NCBI RefSeq assembly: GCF_013426205.1
Contig: NC_089422.1
Span: 434,001-498,000 of the forward strand
Length of the DNA stretch: 64,000 nt
DNA from: Metarhizium brunneum
Lineage: Eukaryota; Ascomycota; Sordariomycetes; Hypocreales; Clavicipitaceae
Direction: 5' to 3'
Shown here: positions 42,236 through 53,701 of the stretch, one piece after another
Numbering within the stretch: the first letter of the stretch is position 1
Layout of the letters: the number at the start of each line of letters is the position of its first letter
Position numbers and translations under genes: made by a program
Notes under the pieces: generated by a model
The model's database searches: none
What the model was told of the DNA's origin: nothing
What the model saw: only the letters and a program-made list of their open reading frames with translations

Positions 42236-44933
42236 CTCGTCATCTCCAGGGCTCAGATGTGAGCATGACAACGTTGATCGATGCAGATTGTATTGGAGAG
42301 GGACACGCAGGGGCAAAATAGCCTGGGTACAGATGCGGTCAACAATGTCCAAGACGACACCCCGGGCATGGGCCAACTTGAGGCGCGGGATCGAGTGTCG
42401 TCACCGCCGGAGCGGCACTGAGTAGCCGATCTTGGACTCTTGGCGTCTACGACAGCGAGCATGGCGTCGTGTCAGATGAGATTGACGTTGGCAGCACGTT
42501 GGCGGTGCCTGCGATTGCTACTGGAGGCTCCGTCTACAGTGTGACGCAAATAGTATTGTACCAGACAGCTAGATTGGGCACCCGGCCATCTCACCAGACT
42601 GCATGGGACAATCTGGGTAGGGTGACGGTGCCTTGGCGCATGGCAATGGGGTGGTATTGCACGCACAAGGATGTGAAGCGTCTTTCGCAGTGAAGCTTAC
42701 TGCCGGCCGTGGGAGTGGCGATGAAGAGAAAGAACAGGCTGCCACTTTCGGTGTCTGTATGGACAACAACCGTCCCTAACAATGGCCACGGTTATCATCA
42801 TGTGAAGCAATGCGGTGTACGGAGTACGGAGTATGGATATCCTGTACCAAGAGCGAGGTGATTGGCCCATCAAGCGACGGATTGATTACGTCGCCCTCGG
42901 GTTCGTCAAAGGCATTGTTCGTGTAGCCACAAACCACGCACAAGAACGTTCAATCATGCCGCAGTAGTGCCAGTCTGGTAACATCAATCCTCTTAGGCGA
43001 AAAAAACATCGAGGCCTTGGAATTGCGTACGCACAGTAGTCGCCGCGACCCATAATCACATGCTTTTCGACACGTATCAAAAGATGAAATAAATTCCACG
43101 GCTGTGTTTTTTGTTGAGAGATGAGCATGCCTGGCTGCCATCTTTTGCTACCGTTTGTTTGGCTGAGGCAGGGACCTAATCCACACCTTCCCCGTCTCCC
43201 CAACCCCGGCGGGGCGATTGTGCCCCTCGCAGCCGCAGCCAGTAGCATCTGCACGTGGGACGAGCAGGTACGACGAGGCTTAATTGCATGTGTGCCGTAC
43301 TCCGTACGCTGGCTGGCCAAAGCCTGAATCAATTGACACTTTTCTCGGGTCCACTCTATGCAGCTATGCGGCCCCCAATTGACCTGCTCTTCTGCAGTTC
43401 TCTTCGTGCTTCAATGTTCGCTTCATGTTGCTTCGCTGTCGCTGTGCTTTGGTCTGTCTACAGCGCTGAAAGACATTATTGTCCTTGTGTTGAGACTGTC
43501 TAGATGGACGCTGCCATGGACTTGAGAGGCAGACGCGCTACGTCCGTCCTGGCATCGCTGATGTTCCCCCGTCTTCAAATAAACCGAGTAGCACCACCAG
43601 CATGTCAGATACTAGCCAAAAAGCGCACGGTCGAAGCGTGCCACAATCCGGGATGGACAGAAAGCCGCCAGTCATGGCCAAGACGCTTGACTCTTCACGG
43701 GGTCGCCAAGCTCCAGTCATGTATGCAGACCGCGGCGCGTGCCTTCAACGACAGGACCAGAGGCGCGGGGCCTCAGCGTCGCCTCTCACGACATCGAGTC
43801 ACAATCTCGGGCTCGAGGAGACAGTGTGCCAGGGGGTACAGGCCAATCAGACGATGACGATTAAATAGATATTCATTTACTGCGAAATTAGTAGACGATA
43901 ACAGTGCCAGTAACCCTGTCAGGTACAAGTTGCTACATTAACTAAATTATTTGCCTTTACTCCATATTACGTGCTTAAGTAGTCACTTGTATTATATAAG
44001 CAGTCTATGGAGGGTGGGGGCCCCGCGAGCCATTGGGCAACTAAAGAGATAGAGCTGACACTCTGTACAGTCCACCCCCTGAATTATCCTTCATGCGTGG
44101 CCTGACAGGGGTATTATAACAGCAGCCTGCGGAGGTGGCCTTCAAAAATCGTGCCTGTTACACAAGCTGACAGGGGTGGTCGGACAGGGATGATAGTAGG
44201 AAAACAAGGCTAATAAATTTAGAAACACACCACCTAATTTAGCTGTGACCAGAGCCTTGACAGAAAAACTACATTACATGTAGTTTTTTTCAGCCTGATA
44301 CGGAGTACTGTTTTAGATCCCACGCTTGCACGATACTTGTATTATACTTGTAATTTTATCAGACTATAAAGCAAAATAATTAAAAAATCAATAATTTTAG
44401 GTAAAATATTAAACTAAATAAAAATATAATATAATATAACTTATTAGTTTTATTTTTATAAAATTATTATTAAAACTTGAAATATTTAATTAATACCCTG
44501 CTAGGTCACGCATGAAGAATAATTTAGGGCTCCCATCCATTCCCGCCGGTGGCCGCCCACTTACTGCCGCAATGCTAGTCCGATTAGTCTCCCCGGACCC
44601 TGTCCGCAGCTGCATTTCACCATGTGTCCTCATGATTTGCGTTGGAGCCGTCTTACACCATTTGTATTTGAATCGTGCAAATACGCCTCGGCCGGAGAGC
44701 CGCCAGAGAACCGTCTGAGGTCTCATCCTCTCTCAGCCGGGAAGCCCGTCTCGCGCCATCTCTCCGACCACCTGGCCTTGTTCCCACCCGCTTCCGTCTT
44801 TAAACCCTGATTTATTTTTCTCTTCCTCTGCGTGTCACCTTGCTTCTTGTTGCTCCAGCCGTCATTCACTTTCGACATTCATTTATCGTGGTGTCGTGTG
44901 GAAGCACACTGCGATTCCACGACGGCAGCCGAA
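42236..44933. other. 2.7-kb gene-free stretch with AT-rich island
   Basis: Motifs TACGGAGTA/TACTCCGTA occur at 42818, 42825, 43298 and 44299. About 44330-44500 is nearly pure A/T, as left by RIP on a repeat. No gene is recognised. The right end, with a CT-rich leader, is the 5' region of the next gene. Confidence 0.5.
42818..42833. repeat. Two overlapping TACGGAGTA motifs
   Basis: The same 16-mer as at 31220-31235. Confidence 0.8.
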
Positions 44934-46796
44934 ATGCGATTCAACCTCGGTACATCCTCAAGCGGTCATCGCCCGCTTCCTCAGTATAAAACTTGCCTGA
45001 ATGACTTGCCCTCTACTCGTCGCTCCAAGGCGGGCAGGTTGGCCAAATGCATCGTCGGCGGAACCGCATTGCTGGCAGCTGCAGGGCTCGCAGCTCATTA
45101 CCTGGTTGTAAGTTGCCTCCGACTTGGACACGCCACGACAACTTCATTTTTATTCAACAAAGCCCACTAACTCGGTTATACACAGCCCTCATTAGACTCC
45201 CTCGGATATAAGACGGGCCAAGGTCCGCCGCCGGACAAAGTCCTCACAACGCATCAACTGCAGGCACTGCAACCCGGCAATCGCTCCATCTCAGTTGGTG
45301 GCGATCGCCGTCTTCGCATCTTTATGCCCACCGACTCGCCTCACATCAATCTGTGCAAGTCTGTCATGTCAGCCGTGGCCCTGGGCTACCCAGCACCAAT
45401 TTTACTGAACTGGGGAGGTGAATTCAACCGCCCTGAATGGCACTTGGCCGGCAGCCACATTGCCAAACTTGAGAGTCTTCTATCGGTTATTGAGAACATG
45501 CTCTCTCTGGCCGAGGGCGAAGACGGCGATGTTCACCAAGACGACTTGGCCGTTCTTGTCGACGCTCACGACATTTGGTTCCAGCTGCCCCCCTCGGTGC
45601 TCATCCAGCGTTACCACCAACTCAACCGCGAAGCCGACGAGAGGGTGCGGCAGCAGTGGGACGACGCCCAAGGCTTCGCAGCAGATTTCCCCATCCAGCC
45701 GCCCAAGCAGTCCATCCTTGTCACGGCAGCCAAGGACTGCCACCCGAAAAGCGACTCCGGCTCCGATCCGCACTACGCACACTGGCCTGAGTCGCCCATG
45801 CCCTCTGACATGTACGGCCACGGCACCGACAAGGTTCTCACCATGCCCCTGGACCCGGCCCGAAAATTCAAGAAGATCCGGCCGCGGTGCGTAAACAGCG
45901 GCATGATCATGGGCACAATGGGCTCCCTCCGCAACGCTCTCACCCGTGCCAAGGCCAAGGTCGAAACCGTCGCCCACCGGGGAAGACAACTCTGGAGCGA
46001 CCAAGCCCTCTTCGGCGAAGTGATTGGCGACCAGGAAATGTGGCGAGAATGGGTGCGCGAGCTGGGCAGCACCTGGAACGGAACCGCGTCGGAAAACTAC
46101 CTCTCCCGCCTGCCGGCCGATGTGCGCGGCATTGCCAAGGCCGCACTGAAGGGTGAACGATTCGAGTACGGCATCGGCCTAGACTACAGCTTCGGCACGA
46201 TCCCGCCTACATGCTCTGCCGAGGAGGACGGCTACTTTGTCAAGATGGACGACAGGCAGGCACTGAAGCGGGAATCAGCCAGGGCCGGCGTTCCCAACGG
46301 CGAGGTTCGCGTCAACGGTGTGCCCGCCGAGCTGGACCAGGCCGGCGTCGGTTCGGCGCACTTGTCCGGCATTAAATGGGGCGATGCGTCGCTCTACACC
46401 GACTTCTTCTTTGGCGTCACCCCCGTGGGCATCCACCACAACGCCTACGTGGACAACCTCAAGTCGATCCGGCTGAAGGAGTGGTGGCGCAAGATGTGGT
46501 TCTACCCGCACCTGCGCAATCTGGTTGCGCGGGCGCTCCTCCCGATGGACGCTGGAGACACCATTCGCCCGCTGGCGAGAATTCCAGCACAAGAAGGTGG
46601 CCAAGTAACAAGGTACTGGACGCCCAAGTCTGACCTGCGCAATAGAATGGTCAAGGTCTTTGAACCTGCGTCTCTTGACGCCAAATCTGGCGGCTCTTTC
46701 GCCTCCATCGAATGGGAGGGCGTGTGTCAGCGGAGTGGGCAGAAGCCCTGGCATGAAGAGCTCTTTGGCGACAAGAAAGGTGCGTGGCAGTTGTAA
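44934..46796 (+). CDS. Type II membrane protein, putative glycosyltransferase
   Basis: Exons 44934-45107 and 45186-46796 (intron 78 bp, phase 0) encode 594 residues. A short basic cytosolic tail is followed by one membrane anchor at about 40-58 ('CIVGGTALLAAAGLAAHYLV'), giving Golgi-type II topology. The lumenal part contains 'LAVLVDAHDIWFQLPP', which resembles the metal-binding strand of procollagen-type glycosyltransferases ('D-x-x-D'), and later 'NSGMIMGTMGSL' and 'WSDQALFGEV', also seen in that fold. This matches a widespread but uncharacterised fungal family; transferase activity is an inference. No sugar donor can be named. The ATG precedes the anchor and fits the leader. Confidence 0.75.
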
Positions 46797-47279
46797 CGGG
46801 GCTTATCAAAACCCGCACAAAGAGCGAAAAATAGGATGCGGGCGGCATTTGGAATTGAAGGGGGTGTTGGAGGTTCCTTTGGTTTATGGCGTTGTAACAG
46901 CAGCGAATTAGCATTATACCCAGCTTCTTACCATTTTTATATGTATAGAGGATAGATTTGTTCGGGACGGGCGTTACGGAGAAGCCGCATCAACTGTGGC
47001 ATTAGTATAGACGGCAATGACAAAAAATTGATCTGCATGACGGCGATGACGCGAGCGGTGCAGGCGGACAGGGATCGGGCTGACGGGCCGTGTGTGATTT
47101 GACGCTGCCAGCGGACGGGGTGCCGCCGTGCGTCTCGGCCGGTCTTGTGGATCCCCGTCACACAACACCTCCGCTCAGCCTTGTATCCCATGAGGCTCCG
47201 CAGCTCCTTACACCAGCTGGCTGTCGTTGCAGAGCCCTCCGACCACCACCTCTCCTATTCATGTATTTCTCCTAAATAG
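46797..47279. other. Intergenic / possible upstream exon of the APH gene
   Basis: The APH reading frame is closed by TAG at 47277-47279, which also looks like an intron acceptor (CCTAAATAG). An upstream exon starting near the ATG at 47037 is possible but unproven. Confidence 0.4.
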
Positions 47280-48467
47280 AAAGAACAAGTCCCCGTCGTG
47301 GCGCCCGGGACGAGCCTCCCGCCGCCCGTGGACCCGGCCCTCATCGCCACGCTCCTCACCTTCCTCTCCCTCCCGCCGGCCACGTCCATCGCGCCGCTCG
47401 AGGCCAACGCCGCCTTCCACCGCATCTACCTGATACACTACGCCTCCCCGCCGCCCCCGGAGCTGCGGGACCTGCGGCGCTCCCCCGGCGGCGGCACGAG
47501 CCTGGTGCTGCGCGTGTCGGGCCCCCAGGCGCCGCCGTACCTCAAGACGGCCAACGAGGTCGCCGTCATGGCCTGGGTGCGCGGCCACACGCGCATCCCC
47601 GTGCCGCGCGTCGTGCGCCACGACTGCACGCCGCGCAACGTGCTCGGCTGCGAGTTCACCCTGCTGGAGCGCATGCCGGGCCGCAGCGTCGACGGCCTCT
47701 ACGCGCGCCTCCCCGAGCCCGCGAGGCGGAGGCTCGTCAACCGCCTCGTCGACGTGCTGGTCGAGCTGCACGCCCACGCGTTCCCGCACGTCGGCGGGCT
47801 GCAGCTCGTCGGGGGCGAGGGGGGCGAGGTGGTGCCCGGCCCGCTGCTCGAGGATACCTGCTGGTTCTTGCCGGACGCCGAGGCCGAGTTTGGCACCGAC
47901 GTGCCGGTGGGGGCGCCTGGCGCGGTGGGGCCGTACGCGTCGCACGCCGAGTTTGTAAAGGGCTTCGTGGGCGCGTTTGTGCATGCGATTTGCGTGCGGG
48001 AGCGGCTGGGCTGGGTGCGCGACCTGGTGCCCCGGCTGGCGGCGCTGGCGGGGGCGCTGCCGCGCCTGAGGCTCGACACCAGGATGGTGCTGGCGCACAA
48101 GGACTTGCACTTTGGCAACGTCATGGTCGACGAGGACGGGGAGCTGACGGCCGTCCTGGACTGGGAGTTTGCCGGCGTGGTGCCGGTCGTGCGGTGGGAT
48201 CCCGTGCGCGCCTTTCTCTGGAACGGCGTCTACTCGCAGGAGGGGCACGACGAAAAGTACCGCATGAGGGCCGTGTTTGAGCGCGAGCTCGAGCGCCGCG
48301 GCGTCGACAAGTGGTGGGAGGCGACCAACGCCGACATTGACGCCGTCTGGGACGTCGTGAGGTACGTGAGGGCCATTGTCGAGCTGTGTCCCAGGGGCGA
48401 CAACATGGACCTGTGTCGGGTTTGGAGGGCCAAGGCCGAGGAGGCGCTGGCCAAGCTGGGCGTTTGA
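47280..48467 (+). CDS. APH-family phosphotransferase, 5' end unresolved
   Basis: The open frame runs about 395 codons. It shows 'LVLRVSG..PYLKTANEVAVMAWV' (nucleotide-binding lobe; quoted in part), 'IPVPRVV', the catalytic 'H-K-D-L-H-F-G-N-V' (normally H-G-D-L-H-x-G-N) and 'AVLDWEFAG', the metal-binding Asp block. The family phosphorylates small molecules such as aminoglycosides, choline or sugars; fungal members mostly have unknown substrates. There is no in-frame ATG between the TAG at 47277 and a methionine in 'VAVMAWV', which lies too deep in the domain, so either an upstream exon exists or the assembly or start is unusual. Third-position GC is extreme compared with neighbouring genes. 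Confidence 0.7.
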   Translation, partial: KEQVPVVAPGTSLPPPVDPALIATLLTFLSLPPATSIAPLEANAAFHRIYLIHYASPPPPELRDLRRSPGGGTSLVLRVSGPQAPPYLKTANEVAVMAWVRGHTRIPVPRVVRHDCTPRNVLGCEFTLLERMPGRSVDGLYARLPEPARRRLVNRLVDVLVELHAHAFPHVGGLQLVGGEGGEVVPGPLLEDTCWFLPDAEAEFGTDVPVGAPGAVGPYASHAEFVKGFVGAFVHAICVRERLGWVRDLVPRLAALAGALPRLRLDTRMVLAHKDLHFGNVMVDEDGELTAVLDWEFAGVVPVVRWDPVRAFLWNGVYSQEGHDEKYRMRAVFERELERRGVDKWWEATNADIDAVWDVVRYVRAIVELCPRGDNMDLCRVWRAKAEEALAKLGV

Positions 48468-48798
48468 TCGGTGGCATTGAAGAGACACGTTGGCGCGACG
48501 GCGGCGAGAGGGAGGGGGGAGGATGCCGGGAATCGACAATACGGGCCAGCGGGACGATTGGGCAACAGACGCTTGTTATTCTTTTTATTTCTGGGGAGAT
48601 TCTTGCGCTTGGGATTATCCTGCGGCCATGTGTCTCCAAGACATTGATACTATTTTATAATTTCGCTACCACTACCGTTCCGGGGTATCCGCATGCCACC
48701 ACCGCCCAAACCATACGAGACGCTAACAAACGAAACAGGAAGAATTACTACAAAGGGGAAGAGGACAAACAATAAAGAGTCGCCAAAGACTTATTGGC
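48468..48798. other. Short convergent intergenic region
   Basis: The 3' flanks of two convergent genes; nothing else seen. Confidence 0.6.
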
Positions 48799-51012
48799 TC
48801 ACGACGCCTCCTCGGCCATTCGGACAATTTCACACAGGCTTCTCATGAACAACATATCTGCGTCTTCAGCCCCCATGTCCACCATTCGTTCTTCTCCGGT
48901 GTCACTTTCAGCCATGAGCTTGGCCGTGGCTACCAGTCTGGCGATGCACTGCAGCAGGCCGCTCTGTATCACCCGCAGCGCATTGTCTTGGCTACTGGGC
49001 GTGGTGTTGCGGCTGGTCATGATGCCCTCTTTGTTCCATTCGCCCAGAGGCGAACTCACGCGCCTGGGGAATCGGCCCATGCTGGCCGCTGCCTCTGCAG
49101 ACGCTGAGGCTGTGAGTCCAAGCAAGGACGCCGCCTTCTTGGGAATGTCATCCTGCTGCTGCTGCTGCTGCTGGTCCCTCGAGCTCATCGAGCTGGTGCG
49201 TCCATTGCCAGCAACTGGCGCGGGGTTGCGTGCTACCAAGGCCGAGACGTAATTGTACGACACAATATGGGCGTATATGGCGTCGCAAATGTAATCAGAG
49301 CAGTGCCCGAATACGTTTTTGATTGGAGTCCACGACTTTGGCACGTCCAGTTCCTCTGACGATGTTGAATCCGTGCTACTTCGCTGGCGTGAACTGGAGT
49401 ACATCGGCGTTGTTTTCCAATCTGATGGCTGCGGCCCCTTTTTGTAGTTGATAACTTTGCGCCAGAGCGATTTCCTTGGCGGCTGGATAGATGTATCCCC
49501 GGCAATGATAAGCGCTTCTGTGACGGGATGCCGCATTTTCTTCGCATAGCTGCGAATGGTCTCGACTGTTAGACTAGACGTCAAGAGCATCGTTTCCGGG
49601 AAGCATGCCACCGACACCCGCAGTGTCTCGATAGCATCCGGTGGTAAGGGCACAGCTCTTGCAGCCTCATCGCCGTGCGATGCCCAGGGATATGGCTGCA
49701 GGCTGCTGTTGAGCCACGATTGAACACTCCGCAAAGGTTGCGGCGGTGTCGGCGGCCGGACGAAAGATGCATGGGGTTTGGCAGAGTCACGATTCGCAAC
49801 AGGGGATAAGCCTTCGTCATCGGACACGGAGCATGCGTTGGTGACGAGTGAGGTCTCCAGACAGATGGCTGGCTGAAGTGACGGCTTTTGTAGCCGATGA
49901 GTTGGAAAGGACGAATCTGTAGCACTGGTTCGAAGCGATTGAGTGCGCCGCATTGTCTTCAAAGATTGACACTGTGTCGGACACATCGTTTGAAGTTGAT
50001 CATTTTTGAATGAATTCTCTGCAGGCTTTATTATTGGCCCGTTCATCGTTGATGGTCGCACCGGGACGCTCAGAGATCTACCGGAGAGTTGCCTCTGAAC
50101 TGGCACACTAGGGAAGCCACCGCTAACAGAGTGTGATTTCCGGTGGGGGGAGTTGTGAGTATGGATCGAAGGGTTTGATATGTCGAGATTCGGGTCTGTC
50201 TCGGTAATAGAAGAGCTGAACTCAGAGCAAGGCGGTGTTTGTGGTCTTGGAGACAGTGATCCCACATTGTAGTCTTGTGTGTTGCTGTCAACATGATCCT
50301 CGCCATCCGAATCGGCCTCGATCCAACTGCATTCATACTGAATGTCAGGAAGAAGCGAGTTCTTCCGTCTGCAGGCCACGGACGCAAAGGACGTTGCGGT
50401 CGTGGCGACGGAACCGCGATGGCGGAAGTCGGGTGGTTCGGCGCCGTCCGAGCTGCAGTGACTAGTTGTGCTGGATGATTCGGAATCAAGCTCATATTTT
50501 TCCACAGGAAACTCTACTTCCTGGTCGACAAATGATGCCGTGGAATCCCTTTCCTCAATGGGATCAAGCGAATGGACTCTCGCAGAAGCGGCTAGATATG
50601 GTGAATACAAGGCCATCCTGCTGGCTCGTAACCTTGCTCGCTCCTCGGCAGAAAGTGAAATCACGGGGGTCCCGGCTGTCATCTTCTTCTCCGCGAAAAC
50701 AGCTGCCGACAACTCCAGGTCTCTCGCAAGGACCTCGGGTAGGCAGTCAGCCGCACGATCTGCCATGCCTTCGTCCGCTGGCGTAGGCTGACTGTCGCTC
50801 CAAACACTTGAAGAAGACGGTGAAAGTTTAAGTGGAATCAGATCCTTCATGCTTGACACAGACCTTCTCCTCCCACTTGATGGTGACGACCTCGCAGTTG
50901 AGGGCGATTCACTGCCAGTAGTCGATGGCGCTTGCGATTCACTTCCAATGGGAATTAGCTTCAAGCCAAACAGAGACGTAAATGGCGATTCTTCACTGCC
51001 AGGTATTTGCAT
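48799..51012 (-). CDS. Large serine-rich protein of unknown function
   Basis: 737 residues from the ATG at 51012, without introns. Residues 1-430 are Ser/Pro/Thr-rich and probably disordered, with several basic-Ser patches that look like phosphorylation sites. About 435-737 is better ordered: 'SVQSWLNSSLQPYPWAS', 'ACFPETMLLTSSLTVETI', 'SWTPIKNVFGHCSDYICDAIYAHIVSYNYV' (shortened: SWTPIKNVFGHCSDYICD) and a helical C-terminus. A Q7 tract encoded by CAG repeats (49153-49173) interrupts the C-terminal half. I do not recognise the family, though the ordered half looks conserved. It has no signal peptide or membrane helix, so it is probably nuclear or cytosolic. Confidence 0.7.
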   Translation of the reverse strand: MQIPGSEESPFTSLFGLKLIPIGSESQAPSTTGSESPSTARSSPSSGRRRSVSSMKDLIPLKLSPSSSSVWSDSQPTPADEGMADRAADCLPEVLARDLELSAAVFAEKKMTAGTPVISLSAEERARLRASRMALYSPYLAASARVHSLDPIEERDSTASFVDQEVEFPVEKYELDSESSSTTSHCSSDGAEPPDFRHRGSVATTATSFASVACRRKNSLLPDIQYECSWIEADSDGEDHVDSNTQDYNVGSLSPRPQTPPCSEFSSSITETDPNLDISNPSIHTHNSPHRKSHSVSGGFPSVPVQRQLSGRSLSVPVRPSTMNGPIIKPAENSFKNDQLQTMCPTQCQSLKTMRRTQSLRTSATDSSFPTHRLQKPSLQPAICLETSLVTNACSVSDDEGLSPVANRDSAKPHASFVRPPTPPQPLRSVQSWLNSSLQPYPWASHGDEAARAVPLPPDAIETLRVSVACFPETMLLTSSLTVETIRSYAKKMRHPVTEALIIAGDTSIQPPRKSLWRKVINYKKGPQPSDWKTTPMYSSSRQRSSTDSTSSEELDVPKSWTPIKNVFGHCSDYICDAIYAHIVSYNYVSALVARNPAPVAGNGRTSSMSSRDQQQQQQQDDIPKKAASLLGLTASASAEAAASMGRFPRRVSSPLGEWNKEGIMTSRNTTPSSQDNALRVIQSGLLQCIARLVATAKLMAESDTGEERMVDMGAEDADMLFMRSLCEIVRMAEEAS
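49153..49173 (-). repeat. (CAG)7 trinucleotide repeat encoding Gln7
   Basis: Seven CTG units on the plus strand, within the preceding coding sequence; likely length-polymorphic. Confidence 0.9.
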
Positions 51013-53701
51013 TGAGAAAGGCAATGCCCAGGAAGCAACGCAAGAGTGCTGGATTTTGGGGATGGGGGCGTATTGTTATATCGATAATTAGATGACCATA
51101 CAATCGGAACAAACAACCATGCACAGACCAAGGATAGCGAAACACTGGCAATCAAGGAAGAAACATGCAGAGACAGAAAACAACAGATCTTGTGTTCACG
51201 CCCCGGCAGTGGATTTGGATGTCGCGGCGAAAGGAAGCCCGTTCATTTTGGATACAGGCGAGGCAATAATAATCATGAGACTGTCGCACTGTGTCTTCGC
51301 GGAGGATATTGATACTGAGGGGCGATGGAGGAACTATAGCACCCTCTATGACGCATCGTAGGGCGGCGGTGAGGTTGGGCGGACGTTGACAACACTCTGA
51401 TGACTGCCGGGGTTGAAAGAAGCAAAACTACAACAGTGCGCAAAATACAAAAGCAAAGTCGCAGTGGCGCTACGAGACCCTTCAACATGCCACCATCAAG
51501 GGAGGCGTTGAATACTTTGTCGAAAAAGAAACAAGCAGCAGCGCCTAGCCTACCACGGAAGTCCAACGCATAGCGTTTTCGCAATTGGTGCAACAGCTTC
51601 TGTGATGATGCTCGTACAGTGCCTACTGAATGGTTAGCAGTGTGTGTAACAATGACGCTGGACAATGTCCCAGGTAACCAGGCGGCTCTGAACAGCTCCG
51701 TCAAGAGACGCGAGTCTAGTTGACGGATCTATTGTGCGCAATACTGAGACCAGGGCGTGTTTAATGAACATGCAGCAAAACCTCTTGGTCTTGCCCTTGG
51801 TACTTGGTGCCCTTAACGGTGAGGCTGCATTTTATAAAAGCAAATCCACCACAGTCCCTCGCCAAAGCAAGCCACATCGAAGCGCCCCAAACGAGCGGTG
51901 GTGTCCAAGACTCTGGTGGTACAGGGGTCTTTTCGCAGCGTCTTTAAGTCGTGAAAGCGAGAGTAATCCACAGGGCTGCCATGTGGCATGGAGCTCGGCC
52001 ATGTAATCATTCCTTCACCAGCGCCCCCCGTATGAGCAATTAATTTGGCAATGGCTTACGACGGGAACCGGCTTCGCGCCGTTTTGTCGAGACCTGGTGC
52101 AGTTTAAAGGTTTTTCTCATCATTTCCCGGAAGGCGGGGAGTTGTCTTGTTAGGTTGCATCCATTAGGCTTTCCTGGCTGCAGGTCGTATGTAGTAGTAC
52201 TCCGTACTAGTTGGCAAAAGGGGGCATTGCATGATTCTTCCGAGGATGACGACGTGCGAGGGAAGCGAGAGCGATGGCACATGGCCAAGCGAAAAGCACA
52301 GAGCCGCGGGTATTAGCCAACTGGTCAGTAAACAAAACGCAGGGCGGAGATGTGAGCGGCTGAGACAGAAGCAAGGGGGCACTGATCGATCAGAGCCATC
52401 CCTGGCTAGGAAGAGAACCGAAAAAGCAAGCAGGCGCTCGGAAAGGGTGTAGTTTCATGATGAGGTAGGTAACACTCAACGGCGGATAAGATGACAAGTG
52501 GATAAAGCAATGATGTTGATGGCTGGACAGCGACTTGGCAGAAGAAAGAGTGAATTTGCGTACTCGGCAGTCCTCTCCAAGTGAGGGTTGATAGCCTGGG
52601 GGTTCAGGGATCAAAAGAATGTGCAAATGGACGTCAATCTCCGGCACAGCAGATGTAGCACAGCAGATGCAGGGCACAGAGTATGGAGTATGCAGATGGT
52701 GAATTCGGTCCAGTCATCTGGGCATCACGAGTTGCACCACAGTCTCGAAGGCACGGGGGAGGAAGGAAGACAGCAGTCGCACCTGCCCTCAGTTGACCCG
52801 GACAAAGCACATCGCGCATGCGCATGCGCGTAAGCAAACAAGCAAGCTTTTCATCTGCAAGGGCAATTGGCAAATGTCCTAACACTCGGTCGCATGTCTA
52901 TTCCCAATGTCCCCGTTCTGCGGCACATTGACTGCATACAATGCAAAGGTGGCCGCTGATGGCAAACACGCCAACACGATAACTGCTGGGTGCAAGCTCA
53001 CAGCAGTCGGGCCCAACGACGCCTCTGCCCCTCCTCGATTCTTGTGAAACGGAACTCGGCCCTCTAGCGACGACTGTACAGTCGCCCCAAGAGGCAAAAT
53101 TTCCTTGGCGCCTTTTCTTCCTGTTTGCCAGCAGAATAAAACGCATGAAAGAAGCAGTGTGATGCCGCGCTCATCACATTTGTCTCGACTTATGTATGGC
53201 TCAATCAATAGCCTCGCCCTCCCTTGTCATGGCTGCGCTGCGAGCTGGGCCGTCAGTGTCTGCCATGCTGGCGTGTCGCTGTCTGACATCCAACCAGCCA
53301 TCCTCACATTTCAACCTCTTCGTCGTTCCGTGGGTCTGACAATCCACAACCCGCAATAAGCTCTCAATTGCTTGTGTGGGGCTCGGCCGTCGTGCATGGC
53401 ACTGGAGGCTGGTGATTCGATGGCATTGCGGATGGATTCAATTTTCTTCCTTTTTTGTTGGAGCCGCCCAGAAACAAAGCATCAACGACGCATTGCCTCC
53501 AGCGTATGCCCTCGCGCCTGGCTTTGAAGGTGGCTTTTATTGGTTTCGTACCGTTTGACCACGTTCCGTTGGCATTGACGATTGTCTTGCCTTGTTTTCT
53601 TGGCTCTGCCTTCACGGGGCTGCGCCTCGTGCTGCTACTCAAGGCTAGTGCAGGCCCTGCGTCCATCACATTCGAAAATCGCGACACCACTTCAACTCGA
53701 C
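51013..53701. other. 2.7-kb gene-free stretch
   Basis: Divergent promoter region of the serine-rich gene and IPI3, much longer than needed. TACTCCGTA occurs at 52198-52206. No coding domain is recognised. Confidence 0.5.

Noticed and set aside
47259..48539. 426-codon minus-strand frame antisense to the APH gene
   Set aside because: Shadow of a very GC-rich gene; the plus strand has the APH motifs.
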